Below, piece by piece: positions 1 to 5,313 of a stretch of DNA of 5,323 nucleotides. The stretch is from Gemmataceae bacterium (GTDB lineage Bacteria; Planctomycetota; Planctomycetia; Gemmatales; Gemmataceae), in contig CANJKY010000334.1 in assembly GCA_947474875.1 (NCBI GenBank), positions 1 to 5,323 of the forward strand, given 5' to 3'. The translations under genes and the position numbers were made by a program. The number at the start of each line of letters is the position of its first letter. Position 1 is the stretch's first letter. The notes below the pieces were generated by a model. That model made no database searches, was not told where the DNA came from, and saw only the letters and a program-made list of their open reading frames with translations.

Positions 1-2
1 CG

Positions 3-575
3 CCGCAGTTCACCCCGGAGGCCATGGCCCCGGTGGCGGCGGCGTTCGCCGTCGCCCCGCCGGCCCTGCCGCCGACGGCCCGGCAGGACGTGTTCGCCGC
101 CGTGTCCGCCGAACTGACGAAGCGGGCCGACTCGCCCACGCTGCAAGCCGACCTGGAAGCGGCGCTGACGCACCTCGGCTGCACGCTGGCGGCCGACCCG
201 ACCGACCTGTTCGAGAACCTGCTGCGGGACGTGCGGGGGCGGATGCCGGAGTTCGGCCGGCGGGCGAACGCCGTCTACACGTTCCTGGGTGTGGCCCTGG
301 GCGCGACCGAGTCGCCGGAACTGGCCGGCAAGCTGACCGGGCTGGACGGGCACGCCTTCGCCGTCGCCGCCGACGCGGCCAAGAAGGGCGGCCACCGGCT
401 GCTCGACGCCATCGACGCTCGGTCGAAGGCGTGGCCGCAGGACGCCCGCACCAAGTGGGGGTTCCTGCTCGCCGCCGTGCGGCCGCGGAGCCGGTGGCTA
501 CGGGATCTCGTCTGCGTCGCGGTCGGGGCGGGCCTGGTAGCCGCGGCGTGGTTCGTAGTCCGGTACGTCGTCTGA
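3..575 (+). CDS. Hypothetical protein with C-terminal membrane anchor, 5' end probably off the window
   Basis: I do not recognise the family. The frame is open to the left edge. The seven codons before the ATG at 24 (reading PQFTPEA) all end in G or C like the rest of the gene, so the true start is probably upstream. The ATG at 24 has GGAGG only 2 nt before it, too close for a normal ribosome binding site, but it remains an alternative start (183 aa). Numbered from that ATG, residues 1-17 are Ala/Pro-rich, 20-155 look like a soluble helical domain with no motif I can name, and about 161-182 form one hydrophobic helix ending at the C-terminus. That suggests a tail-anchored or single-pass membrane protein. 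Its last 78 bp, including that whole helix, lie antisense to the permease gene. Only 6 of the 158 codons from the ATG at 24 to the overlap end in A or T, which supports real coding. Function unknown. Confidence 0.75.
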   Translation, partial: PQFTPEAMAPVAAAFAVAPPALPPTARQDVFAAVSAELTKRADSPTLQADLEAALTHLGCTLAADPTDLFENLLRDVRGRMPEFGRRANAVYTFLGVALGATESPELAGKLTGLDGHAFAVAADAAKKGGHRLLDAIDARSKAWPQDARTKWGFLLAAVRPRSRWLRDLVCVAVGAGLVAAAWFVVRYVV

Positions 576-2642
576 CACGTCGTCCTCTTCGGCCCGTACC
601 CGCCGGGCGTGCGGGCGGGGGACATACCCCCGCTCGTCCGGCCGGATCAGCCCGCGGTTCATCTCCTGCTCCAGCCGCGCCCGCACCCGCAGGTACAGCA
701 GGGCGGTGATCGCCACCCACACGAACAGGCCGAACACCGGGGCGCACGGACCGATGTCCGTCGCCTCCGGGTGGAACGGCCCCAACCCTTTCCCGTCCCA
801 CTTCTCGAACGAGCCGATCGGCGAGAACCCGGTCATGAGCGGCGGGGTGGCGGCGATCGGCAGGATGAGCAGGTTTTTTTCGATACCATTCCCTACCCGC
901 ATCATGCTGATTGGGATGCCGCAGCACATGAGCAGCGGCAGCCAGAACCCGCCGCTCAGGAACACGGTCAGGAAGAACGCCCGGATGTTCGCCACCAGGG
1001 CGGTGCGGGCCGAGATCGAACACCAGATGCCGGCCAGGGCGAACGCCGACGCGAATACAGCCAGGAACATGGCCGTCACCGCCAGCGCGAACCAGTACAC
1101 CGACCCGAGCGCCAGCCCGACCGCCCAGATGCCGACCAGCACCCACAGGGCGAACCGCATGCTCAGCACCGCCCCGACCCACTTGGCGAACAGGAACTCG
1201 CCCACCGACACCGGGGTGGTACACAGGCTCACCCAGGTGTCGCGGTCTTTCTCCCCGGCCACCGCGCTCGCCCCCCGCATGGCCGCCCCGAAGCAGACCA
1301 GGAAAGTGAGCACGCCGGTCGACACCCGCACCCACACGTTCATCGCCTCGGAATAATCCTCCCACTGCTTCGAGAACGGCCGGTTGTACCAGGGGCGGTC
1401 GCTGACGAACATCAGGTACGCTACCCACAGGGGGATGACGGCGGCCAGCCCGACGATGACGAACCGGAACAGCCAGCCGAAGCACCCGACCCGGCGGTCG
1501 GCGGCGAACACCTCCCGCCACACCAGCGGGGTGTTGCCCATCGCCGGGCGGTTGGCGGCGTGCCGGATCACCGCCTTTCGGTTCTGCGACTCGCCGTACC
1601 GCTGGTGCAGGGTGGCCTGCCGCAGCCGCGTCACCGCCCAGCCGATCGCCAGCACCGACACCACCCCCCAGAACACGGCGTACCGGCCGAGCAGCGGGGT
1701 GATGATGTTCGGGTCGAAGTTGGTGAACCGGGTTGCCATCGGCAAAGAGTAGACGGCGTTCCCGGCTGCCAACCAGTCGGTCACGTCGGCCAAGTCGACC
1801 TTCCAGTCGAGCACGTGGACGGCGGTGTACCCCTGCCGCGACAGCCCTTGCATGATCCCGGCCACGACCGCCGACAGGAACAGGTACAGCAGGAGCAGGC
1901 CGTAGGCCGCCAGGATCGCCTCCCGCGACCGCTTCATCGCCGCGGACAGGCAGACGGCCACCGCCGCCAGCCCGACCACGGTGATGAGGGACGCGGCGGT
2001 GGCGGCCAGCGCCAGGTCCGGGTCGATGCCGCCGAACAGTTGCAGGAAGGCGATCACCGGCAGCCCGGCGAGCACGAAGAACACTACCGCCGCCACCCGC
2101 GCCGCCAGCTTGCCGAACACGATCTCCCGGTTCGCCAGGTCGGTGGTGAACAGGTAGTCGATGGTCTTCCGCTCCTTCTCGTCGGTGATCGCCCCGGCCA
2201 CGTAGGCCGGGGTGAGCAGCAGCACCGCCCCGTACTGCACCACCGCGAACAGGTAGAAGAACTCGGCGGCGAACTCGGACAGCTTGCTCGGGGCGATCAG
2301 CCCGGACCCGGATGACCACCGCACCTCGTCCCGCCACGCCAGGTACATGAGGAACAGCAGGCCGCACACCGCGGCCACGTACAGGAAGCGGAACAGGAAG
2401 GTGGCGAACCGCCGGCCGACGCGGGTGAGCTCGTACCAGAACACCGGGCCGAACAGGTTCCGCACCGGCTCGCGGGCGACCACCGCCAGCGCCAGTAGCC
2501 ACACCGCCCCGGCCAGCACCAGTTCGCCCGGCGACCACTGCCGCTGCCGGCCGACCACCCACAGGGCGATGGCCCCGGCGATCCAGCCGAGCAGCCCGAG
2601 CAGGGGGAGGGCGGTTGCGAGCCGGGACGGGGCGGACGGCAT
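498..2642 (-). CDS. ABC-2 type transporter permease with two permease modules
   Basis: Integral membrane protein of 714 aa, likely the membrane subunit of an ABC exporter or an ABC-2 type membrane complex; substrate unknown. It has about 13-15 hydrophobic segments, for example near 13-31, 41-56, 82-102, 131-151, 183-205, 211-235, 243-263, 322-338, 392-412, 438-454, 516-540, 555-575 and 637-652. The ABC-2 signature (EK-R-T followed by TT and a GK or AK) occurs twice: 154-179 (DEKERKT, then FTTDLANREIVFGK) and 463-488 (GEKDRDTW, then CTTPVSVGEFLFAK). So two permease halves appear fused in one chain. The C-terminal ~60 residues are charged and probably cytoplasmic. I chose the ATG at 2642; in-frame GTG (2666) and TTG (2672) starts upstream are possible, and none has a clear Shine-Dalgarno. 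No ATP-binding subunit is in the window. Divergent from pgsA and convergent with the preceding gene, so it is transcribed alone here. Confidence 0.88.
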   Translation of the reverse strand: MPSAPSRLATALPLLGLLGWIAGAIALWVVGRQRQWSPGELVLAGAVWLLALAVVAREPVRNLFGPVFWYELTRVGRRFATFLFRFLYVAAVCGLLFLMYLAWRDEVRWSSGSGLIAPSKLSEFAAEFFYLFAVVQYGAVLLLTPAYVAGAITDEKERKTIDYLFTTDLANREIVFGKLAARVAAVVFFVLAGLPVIAFLQLFGGIDPDLALAATAASLITVVGLAAVAVCLSAAMKRSREAILAAYGLLLLYLFLSAVVAGIMQGLSRQGYTAVHVLDWKVDLADVTDWLAAGNAVYSLPMATRFTNFDPNIITPLLGRYAVFWGVVSVLAIGWAVTRLRQATLHQRYGESQNRKAVIRHAANRPAMGNTPLVWREVFAADRRVGCFGWLFRFVIVGLAAVIPLWVAYLMFVSDRPWYNRPFSKQWEDYSEAMNVWVRVSTGVLTFLVCFGAAMRGASAVAGEKDRDTWVSLCTTPVSVGEFLFAKWVGAVLSMRFALWVLVGIWAVGLALGSVYWFALAVTAMFLAVFASAFALAGIWCSISARTALVANIRAFFLTVFLSGGFWLPLLMCCGIPISMMRVGNGIEKNLLILPIAATPPLMTGFSPIGSFEKWDGKGLGPFHPEATDIGPCAPVFGLFVWVAITALLYLRVRARLEQEMNRGLIRPDERGYVPRPHARRVRAEEDDVSDDVPDYEPRRGYQARPDRDADEIP

Positions 2643-2752
2643 GTGCGGCTCGATTCGGAGGTACACCCGCAACAGTGTAGGAGGCCGGAGCGAACGTCGG
2701 AAGGGGCCGCGGTCCGGGCGTTCTCTACAACAGACGCTCCCGAGGAGCGCCC
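2643..2752. promoter_or_regulatory. Divergent intergenic region with weak promoter candidates
   Basis: This 110-bp gap separates two divergently read genes and should hold both promoters. On the minus strand TACACT (2679-2674) resembles a -10 box, with TTCCGA 17 bp upstream (2702-2697) as a poor -35. A transcript from there would begin near 2667, which favours the permease ATG at 2642 over the TTG at 2672. On the plus strand TACAAC (2726-2731) is a possible -10 for pgsA without a recognisable -35. TGTAG (2676-2680) and CTACA (2725-2729) form a short inverted pair. None of this is strong. Confidence 0.3.
2742..2747 (+). promoter_or_regulatory. pgsA ribosome binding site inside a small hairpin
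   Basis: GAGGAG lies 5 nt before the GTG at 2753 and decides that start. CGCTCC (2735-2740) is exactly complementary to GGAGCG (2744-2749) across a CGA loop, so the Shine-Dalgarno can be paired within the mRNA. Confidence 0.7.
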
Positions 2753-3322
2753 GTGCCGTCCGACCTGTGGTCCGTGCCGAACCTGTTGTCGCTCAGCCGG
2801 CTGCCGCTGACGGTGGTGGTGTGCGCCTGCGTGTCGTTCGAGTGGTGGCTGGGCGGGTTCGCCGCCTTCTGCCTGGCCGCCAGCACCGACTGGCTGGACG
2901 GGTGGTGGGCGCGGCGGTACGGCCCGCTCACCGCCGTCGGCCGCAACCTGGACCCGTTGACCGACAAGGTGCTGATCGGGGCGGTGTTCATCTTCCTCAT
3001 CCGGGTGGACGGGGTCCACATCCACCCGTGGGTGGTGGCGGTGGTGATCGGCCGCGAGTTGCTCATCACCGGGCTGCGGGGGATCATCGAGGCGACCGGG
3101 AAGACGTTCGGCGCGGACTGGTTCGGGAAGTTGAAGACGGTGCTCCAGTGCGCGGTGCTGATCGGGGCGCTGCTGATCAAGACGCTGGAGGCGAACGACT
3201 GGCTGCCGGCACTGCGGCAGCCGCTCGGGTACGTGTACCTCACGCTGCTGGTCGGGATGGTGGCGGCCACCGTCGGCAGCGCGATCCAGTACGGGGTGAA
3301 GGCCAGCCGGCTGCTGCGTTGA
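2753..3322 (+). CDS. pgsA: CDP-diacylglycerol-glycerol-3-phosphate 3-phosphatidyltransferase (phosphatidylglycerophosphate synthase)
   Basis: Membrane enzyme that joins CDP-diacylglycerol and glycerol-3-phosphate to give phosphatidylglycerophosphate and CMP, the committed step to phosphatidylglycerol and cardiolipin. The CDP-alcohol phosphotransferase signature D-xx-DG-xx-AR-x8-G-xxx-D-xxx-D is complete: D46, D49, G50, A53, R54, G63, D67, D71. These aspartates bind the metal ions, and D71 is the position of the catalytic base in the family. PgsA-type features are the N-terminal PNLLSLSR (9-16), GRELLITGLR (100-109) and GKLKT (125-129). Hydrophobic helices lie near 17-27, 31-45, 72-85, 92-108, 129-145 and 158-180. 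At 189 aa it matches the usual length (about 180-200). The GTG start is fixed by GAGGAG 5 nt upstream. A long hairpin begins 11 bp after the stop. Phosphatidylserine or other CDP-alcohol transferases are less likely given the PgsA-like GRE..LR and GKxKT segments. Confidence 0.93.
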   Translation: MPSDLWSVPNLLSLSRLPLTVVVCACVSFEWWLGGFAAFCLAASTDWLDGWWARRYGPLTAVGRNLDPLTDKVLIGAVFIFLIRVDGVHIHPWVVAVVIGRELLITGLRGIIEATGKTFGADWFGKLKTVLQCAVLIGALLIKTLEANDWLPALRQPLGYVYLTLLVGMVAATVGSAIQYGVKASRLLR

Positions 3323-3332
3323 GGTCCGCGGG

Positions 3333-3394
3333 GTTGGTGTCCCGGCTTCAGCCGGTCGGCGGAGGTGAAGACCGGTTGGAGCCGGGCCACCAGC
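3333..3394. repeat. Long imperfect inverted repeat after pgsA (terminator or REP-like element)
   Basis: The arms 3341-3357 and 3370-3386 pair over 17 bp with two G-U wobbles and no mismatch, around a 12-nt loop. After one mismatch (3340/3387) the stem continues for 7 more pairs, 3333-3339 with 3388-3394, one of them a wobble. Each inner arm also contains its own short palindrome: CCGGCT-TC-AGCCGG at 3342-3355, and a wobble version at 3372-3385. It starts 11 bp after the pgsA stop, as a terminator would, but the nearest T-run (six T, 3418-3423) is 23 nt past the stem, so it is not a canonical Rho-independent terminator. It may block 3' exonucleases or belong to a dispersed REP-type family. Confidence 0.65.
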
Positions 3395-3440
3395 GGGGCC
3401 GTCCGGAACGCCCTTCCTTTTTTCCCCACCCCCCATACAG

Positions 3441-3456
3441 TTGACGTTCATAGAAT
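3441..3456 (+). promoter_or_regulatory. Candidate promoter region for acpP-fabF
   Basis: A short AT-richer island in a GC-rich gap. TTGACG (3441-3446) is a 5 of 6 match to a -35 box but has only weak -10 partners at normal spacing (TACACC at 3466-3471). TAGAAT (3451-3456) is a 5 of 6 match to a -10 box but lacks a good -35. The two cannot work together because only 4 bp separate them. A start just downstream would give a leader of about 80 nt. Confidence 0.3.
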
Positions 3457-3531
3457 CCCCCCGCGTACACCCCCGGCCGCCCCCCGGTGGGGCCGGTGTC
3501 CCGGTTGCGGTCCGTCGCGGTTGCTCCCCCC

Positions 3532-3537
3532 GGAGGG
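3532..3537 (+). promoter_or_regulatory. acpP ribosome binding site
   Basis: GGAGGG lies 7 nt before the GTG at 3545. This selects the 88-aa acyl carrier protein over a longer frame opening at 3365. CTCC (3524-3527) just upstream could pair with GGAG (3532-3535) across four C. Confidence 0.85.
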
Positions 3538-3544
3538 TCGAAGC

Positions 3545-3811
3545 GTGTCCGTCGAACAACGAGTCATCGAGATCGTGTGCGAGCACCTGGCGGTGAACAA
3601 GGAGACCGTCACCCGCAGCACCAGCTTCCAGGAGGACATCGGCGCCGACTCCCTGGACATCGTCGAGCTGGTGATGGAGTTGGAAGAGGAGTTCGACATC
3701 CAGATCCCGGACACCGACGCGGAGAAGATCAAGACGGTCGGTGAGGCGATCGACTACATCGAGAAGAAGCAGAAAGAGAAAGGCGCTGGCGAAGCCGGCG
3801 CCAAAGCGTAA
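3545..3811 (+). CDS. acpP: Acyl carrier protein
   Basis: Small acidic cytoplasmic carrier of the type II fatty acid synthase. Acyl intermediates ride as thioesters on a 4'-phosphopantetheine arm attached by holo-ACP synthase. The attachment motif GADSLD is present, with Ser36 as the modified residue. The helix that follows (DSLDIVELVMELEEEFDIQIPD, residues 35-56 approximately) is the canonical recognition helix for partner enzymes, and EKIKTVGEAIDYI (60-72) closes the fold. At 88 aa it is about ten residues longer than the E. coli protein because of a Lys/Gly/Ala-rich tail (74-88). The GTG start has a strong Shine-Dalgarno 7 nt upstream. fabF follows after 21 bp, the classic acpP-fabF pairing, so the two are very likely cotranscribed. 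A 9-bp hairpin is encoded within the tail codons just before the stop. Confidence 0.95.
   Translation: MSVEQRVIEIVCEHLAVNKETVTRSTSFQEDIGADSLDIVELVMELEEEFDIQIPDTDAEKIKTVGEAIDYIEKKQKEKGAGEAGAKA
3782..3802 (+). repeat. Hairpin in the last codons of acpP
   Basis: GGCGCTGGC (3782-3790) pairs with GCCGGCGCC (3794-3802) over nine pairs, one a G-U wobble, around a GAA triloop. It encodes the tail residues GAGEAGA and ends 7 nt before the stop codon. No T-run follows, so it is not a simple terminator. It could act as an RNA stability or processing element between acpP and fabF; that role is inference. Confidence 0.5.
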
Positions 3812-3832
3812 CGCCCGACGGACCGCCTCCCC

Positions 3833-5080
3833 ATGTCCTCCCGCCGCCGCGTCGTCATCACCGGATTGGGCACCGTCAACCCGATCGCCCTGTCGGTGCC
3901 AGAGTACTGGCAGGGTCTCCTGGCCGGGAAGAGCGGCATCGCGCCGCTCACCCTGATCGACACCACCAACTTCAAGGTGAAGTTCGGAGGTGAGGTGAAG
4001 GGGTACGACCCGACCAAGACGATCGAGCCGCGGGAGGTGCGGCGGCTGGACCGGTTCTGCCAGTTCGCCCTGACCGCCGCCGCCGAAGCGATCGCCGACT
4101 CCGGCTTGGACGTGGACAAGCTGGACCCGTTCCGGGCGGGCGTGATCCTGGGCAGCGGGATCGGCGGGATCGCCGAGTTCGAGGAGGGCGTCACCACCCT
4201 CAACGCCAAGGGGCCGGGCCGGGTCAGCCCGTTCGTCATCCCGAAAATGATCGCCAACTCGGCGGCCGGGAACATCTCCATCCGGTACGGCCTCCGCGGG
4301 CCGAACACCACCGTCAGCACCGCGTGCAGCTCCGCCGCCCACGCGCTGGGTGACGCCATGCGGCAGATCCGCGACGGGTTCGCCGACGTGATGGTGTCCG
4401 GCGGCGCCGAGGCAGCCATCGCCCCGATCGGGCTGGCCGGGTTCATCCAGTGCAAGGCGCTGTCCGAGAACAACGCCGACCCGACGCACGCCAGCCGGCC
4501 GTTCGACCGCGACCGGGACGGGTTCGTGCTCAGCGAGGGGGCGGGCATCCTGGTGCTGGAGGAGTACGAGCGGGCGAAGGCCCGCGGGGCCACCATCTAC
4601 TGCGAGGTGTGCGGGTGCGGGAACACCGCCGACGCGTTCCACATCACCGCCCCGCACGAGGACGGTAGCGGGGCGGCCGAGGCGATGGTGCAGGCGATGA
4701 AGGAGGCGGGGTGGAACCCGGCCGACGTGCAGTACGTCAACGCGCACGGCACCAGCACCCCGCTCGGGGACGCGGCCGAGACGAAGGCGGTGAAGCGGGC
4801 GTTCGGCGAGCACGCCAAGAAGCTGATGATCTCCAGCACCAAGAGTCTGATCGGCCACCTGCTCGGGGCGAGCGGCGGGGTGGAGGCGATCGCCTGTGCC
4901 CTCACCTTGAAGCGCGGGGTGGTCCACCCGACCATCAACCTGGACAACCAGGACGTGGACGCCGGGTGCGACCTGGATTATGTCCCGAACACACCGCGCG
5001 AAGTCCGGGTAACGAACGTGTTGAGCAACAGTTTCGGGTTCGGCGGGCACAACTGCTCGCTCGCCCTGGCCGCGGTGTGA
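3833..5080 (+). CDS. fabF: 3-oxoacyl-[acyl-carrier-protein] synthase II (KAS II)
   Basis: Cytoplasmic condensing enzyme that adds malonyl-ACP to acyl-ACP with loss of CO2, extending fatty acids by two carbons. Length is 415 aa, as expected for FabF (about 410-415). The two thiolase-fold halves are complete. The nucleophile Cys165 lies in STACSSAAH, His305 in NAHGTSTPLGD, Lys337 in STKS, and His342 in IGHLLGASG, all aligning with the known E. coli residues. FabF rather than FabB is indicated by GSGIGG with Ile110 in the acyl pocket and by the GFGGHN gate loop containing Phe403. An unusual cysteine cluster C257-xx-C260-x-C262 sits where relatives usually have a hydrophobic EVxGYG segment. The start is ATG, 21 bp after acpP. 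No good Shine-Dalgarno precedes it (only GACGGA at 3817-3822, with CCTCC at 3826-3830), so translation may depend on coupling to acpP. Confidence 0.96.
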   Translation: MSSRRRVVITGLGTVNPIALSVPEYWQGLLAGKSGIAPLTLIDTTNFKVKFGGEVKGYDPTKTIEPREVRRLDRFCQFALTAAAEAIADSGLDVDKLDPFRAGVILGSGIGGIAEFEEGVTTLNAKGPGRVSPFVIPKMIANSAAGNISIRYGLRGPNTTVSTACSSAAHALGDAMRQIRDGFADVMVSGGAEAAIAPIGLAGFIQCKALSENNADPTHASRPFDRDRDGFVLSEGAGILVLEEYERAKARGATIYCEVCGCGNTADAFHITAPHEDGSGAAEAMVQAMKEAGWNPADVQYVNAHGTSTPLGDAAETKAVKRAFGEHAKKLMISSTKSLIGHLLGASGGVEAIACALTLKRGVVHPTINLDNQDVDAGCDLDYVPNTPREVRVTNVLSNSFGFGGHNCSLALAAV

Positions 5081-5244
5081 GTCCCTTTTAACTCGCGGCC
5101 GGACTTTTCCCACCCGCCCACACGGCGGCGCTCACCGGTGTTAACGCTCGGGCCGGGGCGCCGGGTTTTGCCCGCCGGCGTGTCCGGAAAACCGGGGCCG
5201 TCGGCCGATTCCCCGCCAGACCGTTCTAGGTAGTGGCGTAGGCG

Positions 5245-5264
5245 GAAGCCGGGCGGCCGGCTTC
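5245..5264. repeat. Perfect 8-bp hairpin upstream of the next gene
   Basis: GAAGCCGG (5245-5252) and CCGGCTTC (5257-5264) are exact reverse complements around a GCGG loop. It lies 49 bp before the GTG at 5314 and has no T-run on either side, so a leader structure or protein-binding palindrome is more likely than a terminator. Confidence 0.55.
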
Positions 5265-5303
5265 ACATCCCGACGACACCAAGACGACTCCTACCCCAAC
5301 TCC

Positions 5304-5308
5304 GGAGG
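5304..5308 (+). promoter_or_regulatory. Ribosome binding site of the gene at the right edge
   Basis: GGAGG sits 5 nt before the GTG at 5314, matching the arrangement at pgsA and acpP. It is the main evidence that a gene starts here. Confidence 0.65.
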
Positions 5309-5313
5309 ACGCC

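Larger units (their letters stand above)
3395..3544 (+). other. Structured leader upstream of acpP
   Basis: Non-coding remainder of the pgsA-acpP gap. It holds a six-T run (3418-3423), C-rich tracts, and a GC-rich inverted repeat, CCGGCC (3473-3478) with GGCCGG (3491-3496). ACAC (3467-3470) with GTGT (3496-3499) is an alternative outer pairing if bulges are allowed. No open frame here looks coding: an in-frame extension of acpP back to 3365 reads as Pro/Arg-rich shadow sequence. I recognise no riboswitch. Confidence 0.4.
5081..5313. other. Intergenic region downstream of fabF, rich in inverted repeats
   Basis: No coding sequence is apparent. GAGT (5079-5082) and ACTC (5091-5094) overlap the fabF stop and could form a weak stem without a T-tail. 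CACCGGTG (5133-5140) is a perfect 8-bp palindrome overlapping GTTAAC (5140-5145). GCCGG (5152-5156) pairs with CCGGC (5175-5179), enclosing CGGG-TTTTG-CCCG (5162-5174). CCGG-AAAA-CCGG (5184-5195) follows. One of these may end fabF transcription, but none has the canonical U-tract. The rest probably carries the promoter and leader of the next gene; I cannot place a convincing promoter. Confidence 0.4.

Noticed and set aside
609..2315. 568-aa plus-strand open frame opposite the permease
   Set aside because: Gln/Arg/His/Pro-rich composition typical of an antisense shadow of a hydrophobic membrane protein; no motif or start signal.
10..2562. 850-aa minus-strand open frame overlapping the permease
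   Set aside because: Same strand but a different frame from the permease, with low-complexity Arg/Gly/Pro/Val composition. The permease frame has coherent membrane helices and family motifs.
2662..2679. TACAC / GTGTA inverted repeat as an operator
   Set aside because: Only 5 bp per arm, and it overlaps the candidate minus-strand -10 box; expected by chance at this length.
3418..3423. Six-T run as the tail of a Rho-independent terminator after pgsA
   Set aside because: It lies 23 nt beyond the end of the long stem with no stem directly before it, so the canonical terminator geometry is absent.
3336..3504. 10-bp direct repeat GGTGTCCCGG at 3336-3345 and 3495-3504
   Set aside because: Exact but short, in GC-rich DNA, and the flanks do not match; probably coincidence, or part of two unrelated hairpins.
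3365..3544. 60-residue N-terminal extension of the acyl carrier protein
   Set aside because: The extension is Pro/Arg-rich and crosses a hairpin arm and the T-run. A strong Shine-Dalgarno and GTG at 3545 give the normal ACP N-terminus.
3754..4596. 280-aa minus-strand open frame opposite fabF
   Set aside because: Lies wholly inside the conserved fabF gene with no Shine-Dalgarno or recognised domain.
2297..5113. 938-aa minus-strand open frame antisense to pgsA, acpP and fabF
   Set aside because: It is Arg/Gly/Pro/His-rich shadow sequence produced by G/C-ended codons. It covers three clear plus-strand genes and shows no recognisable domain.
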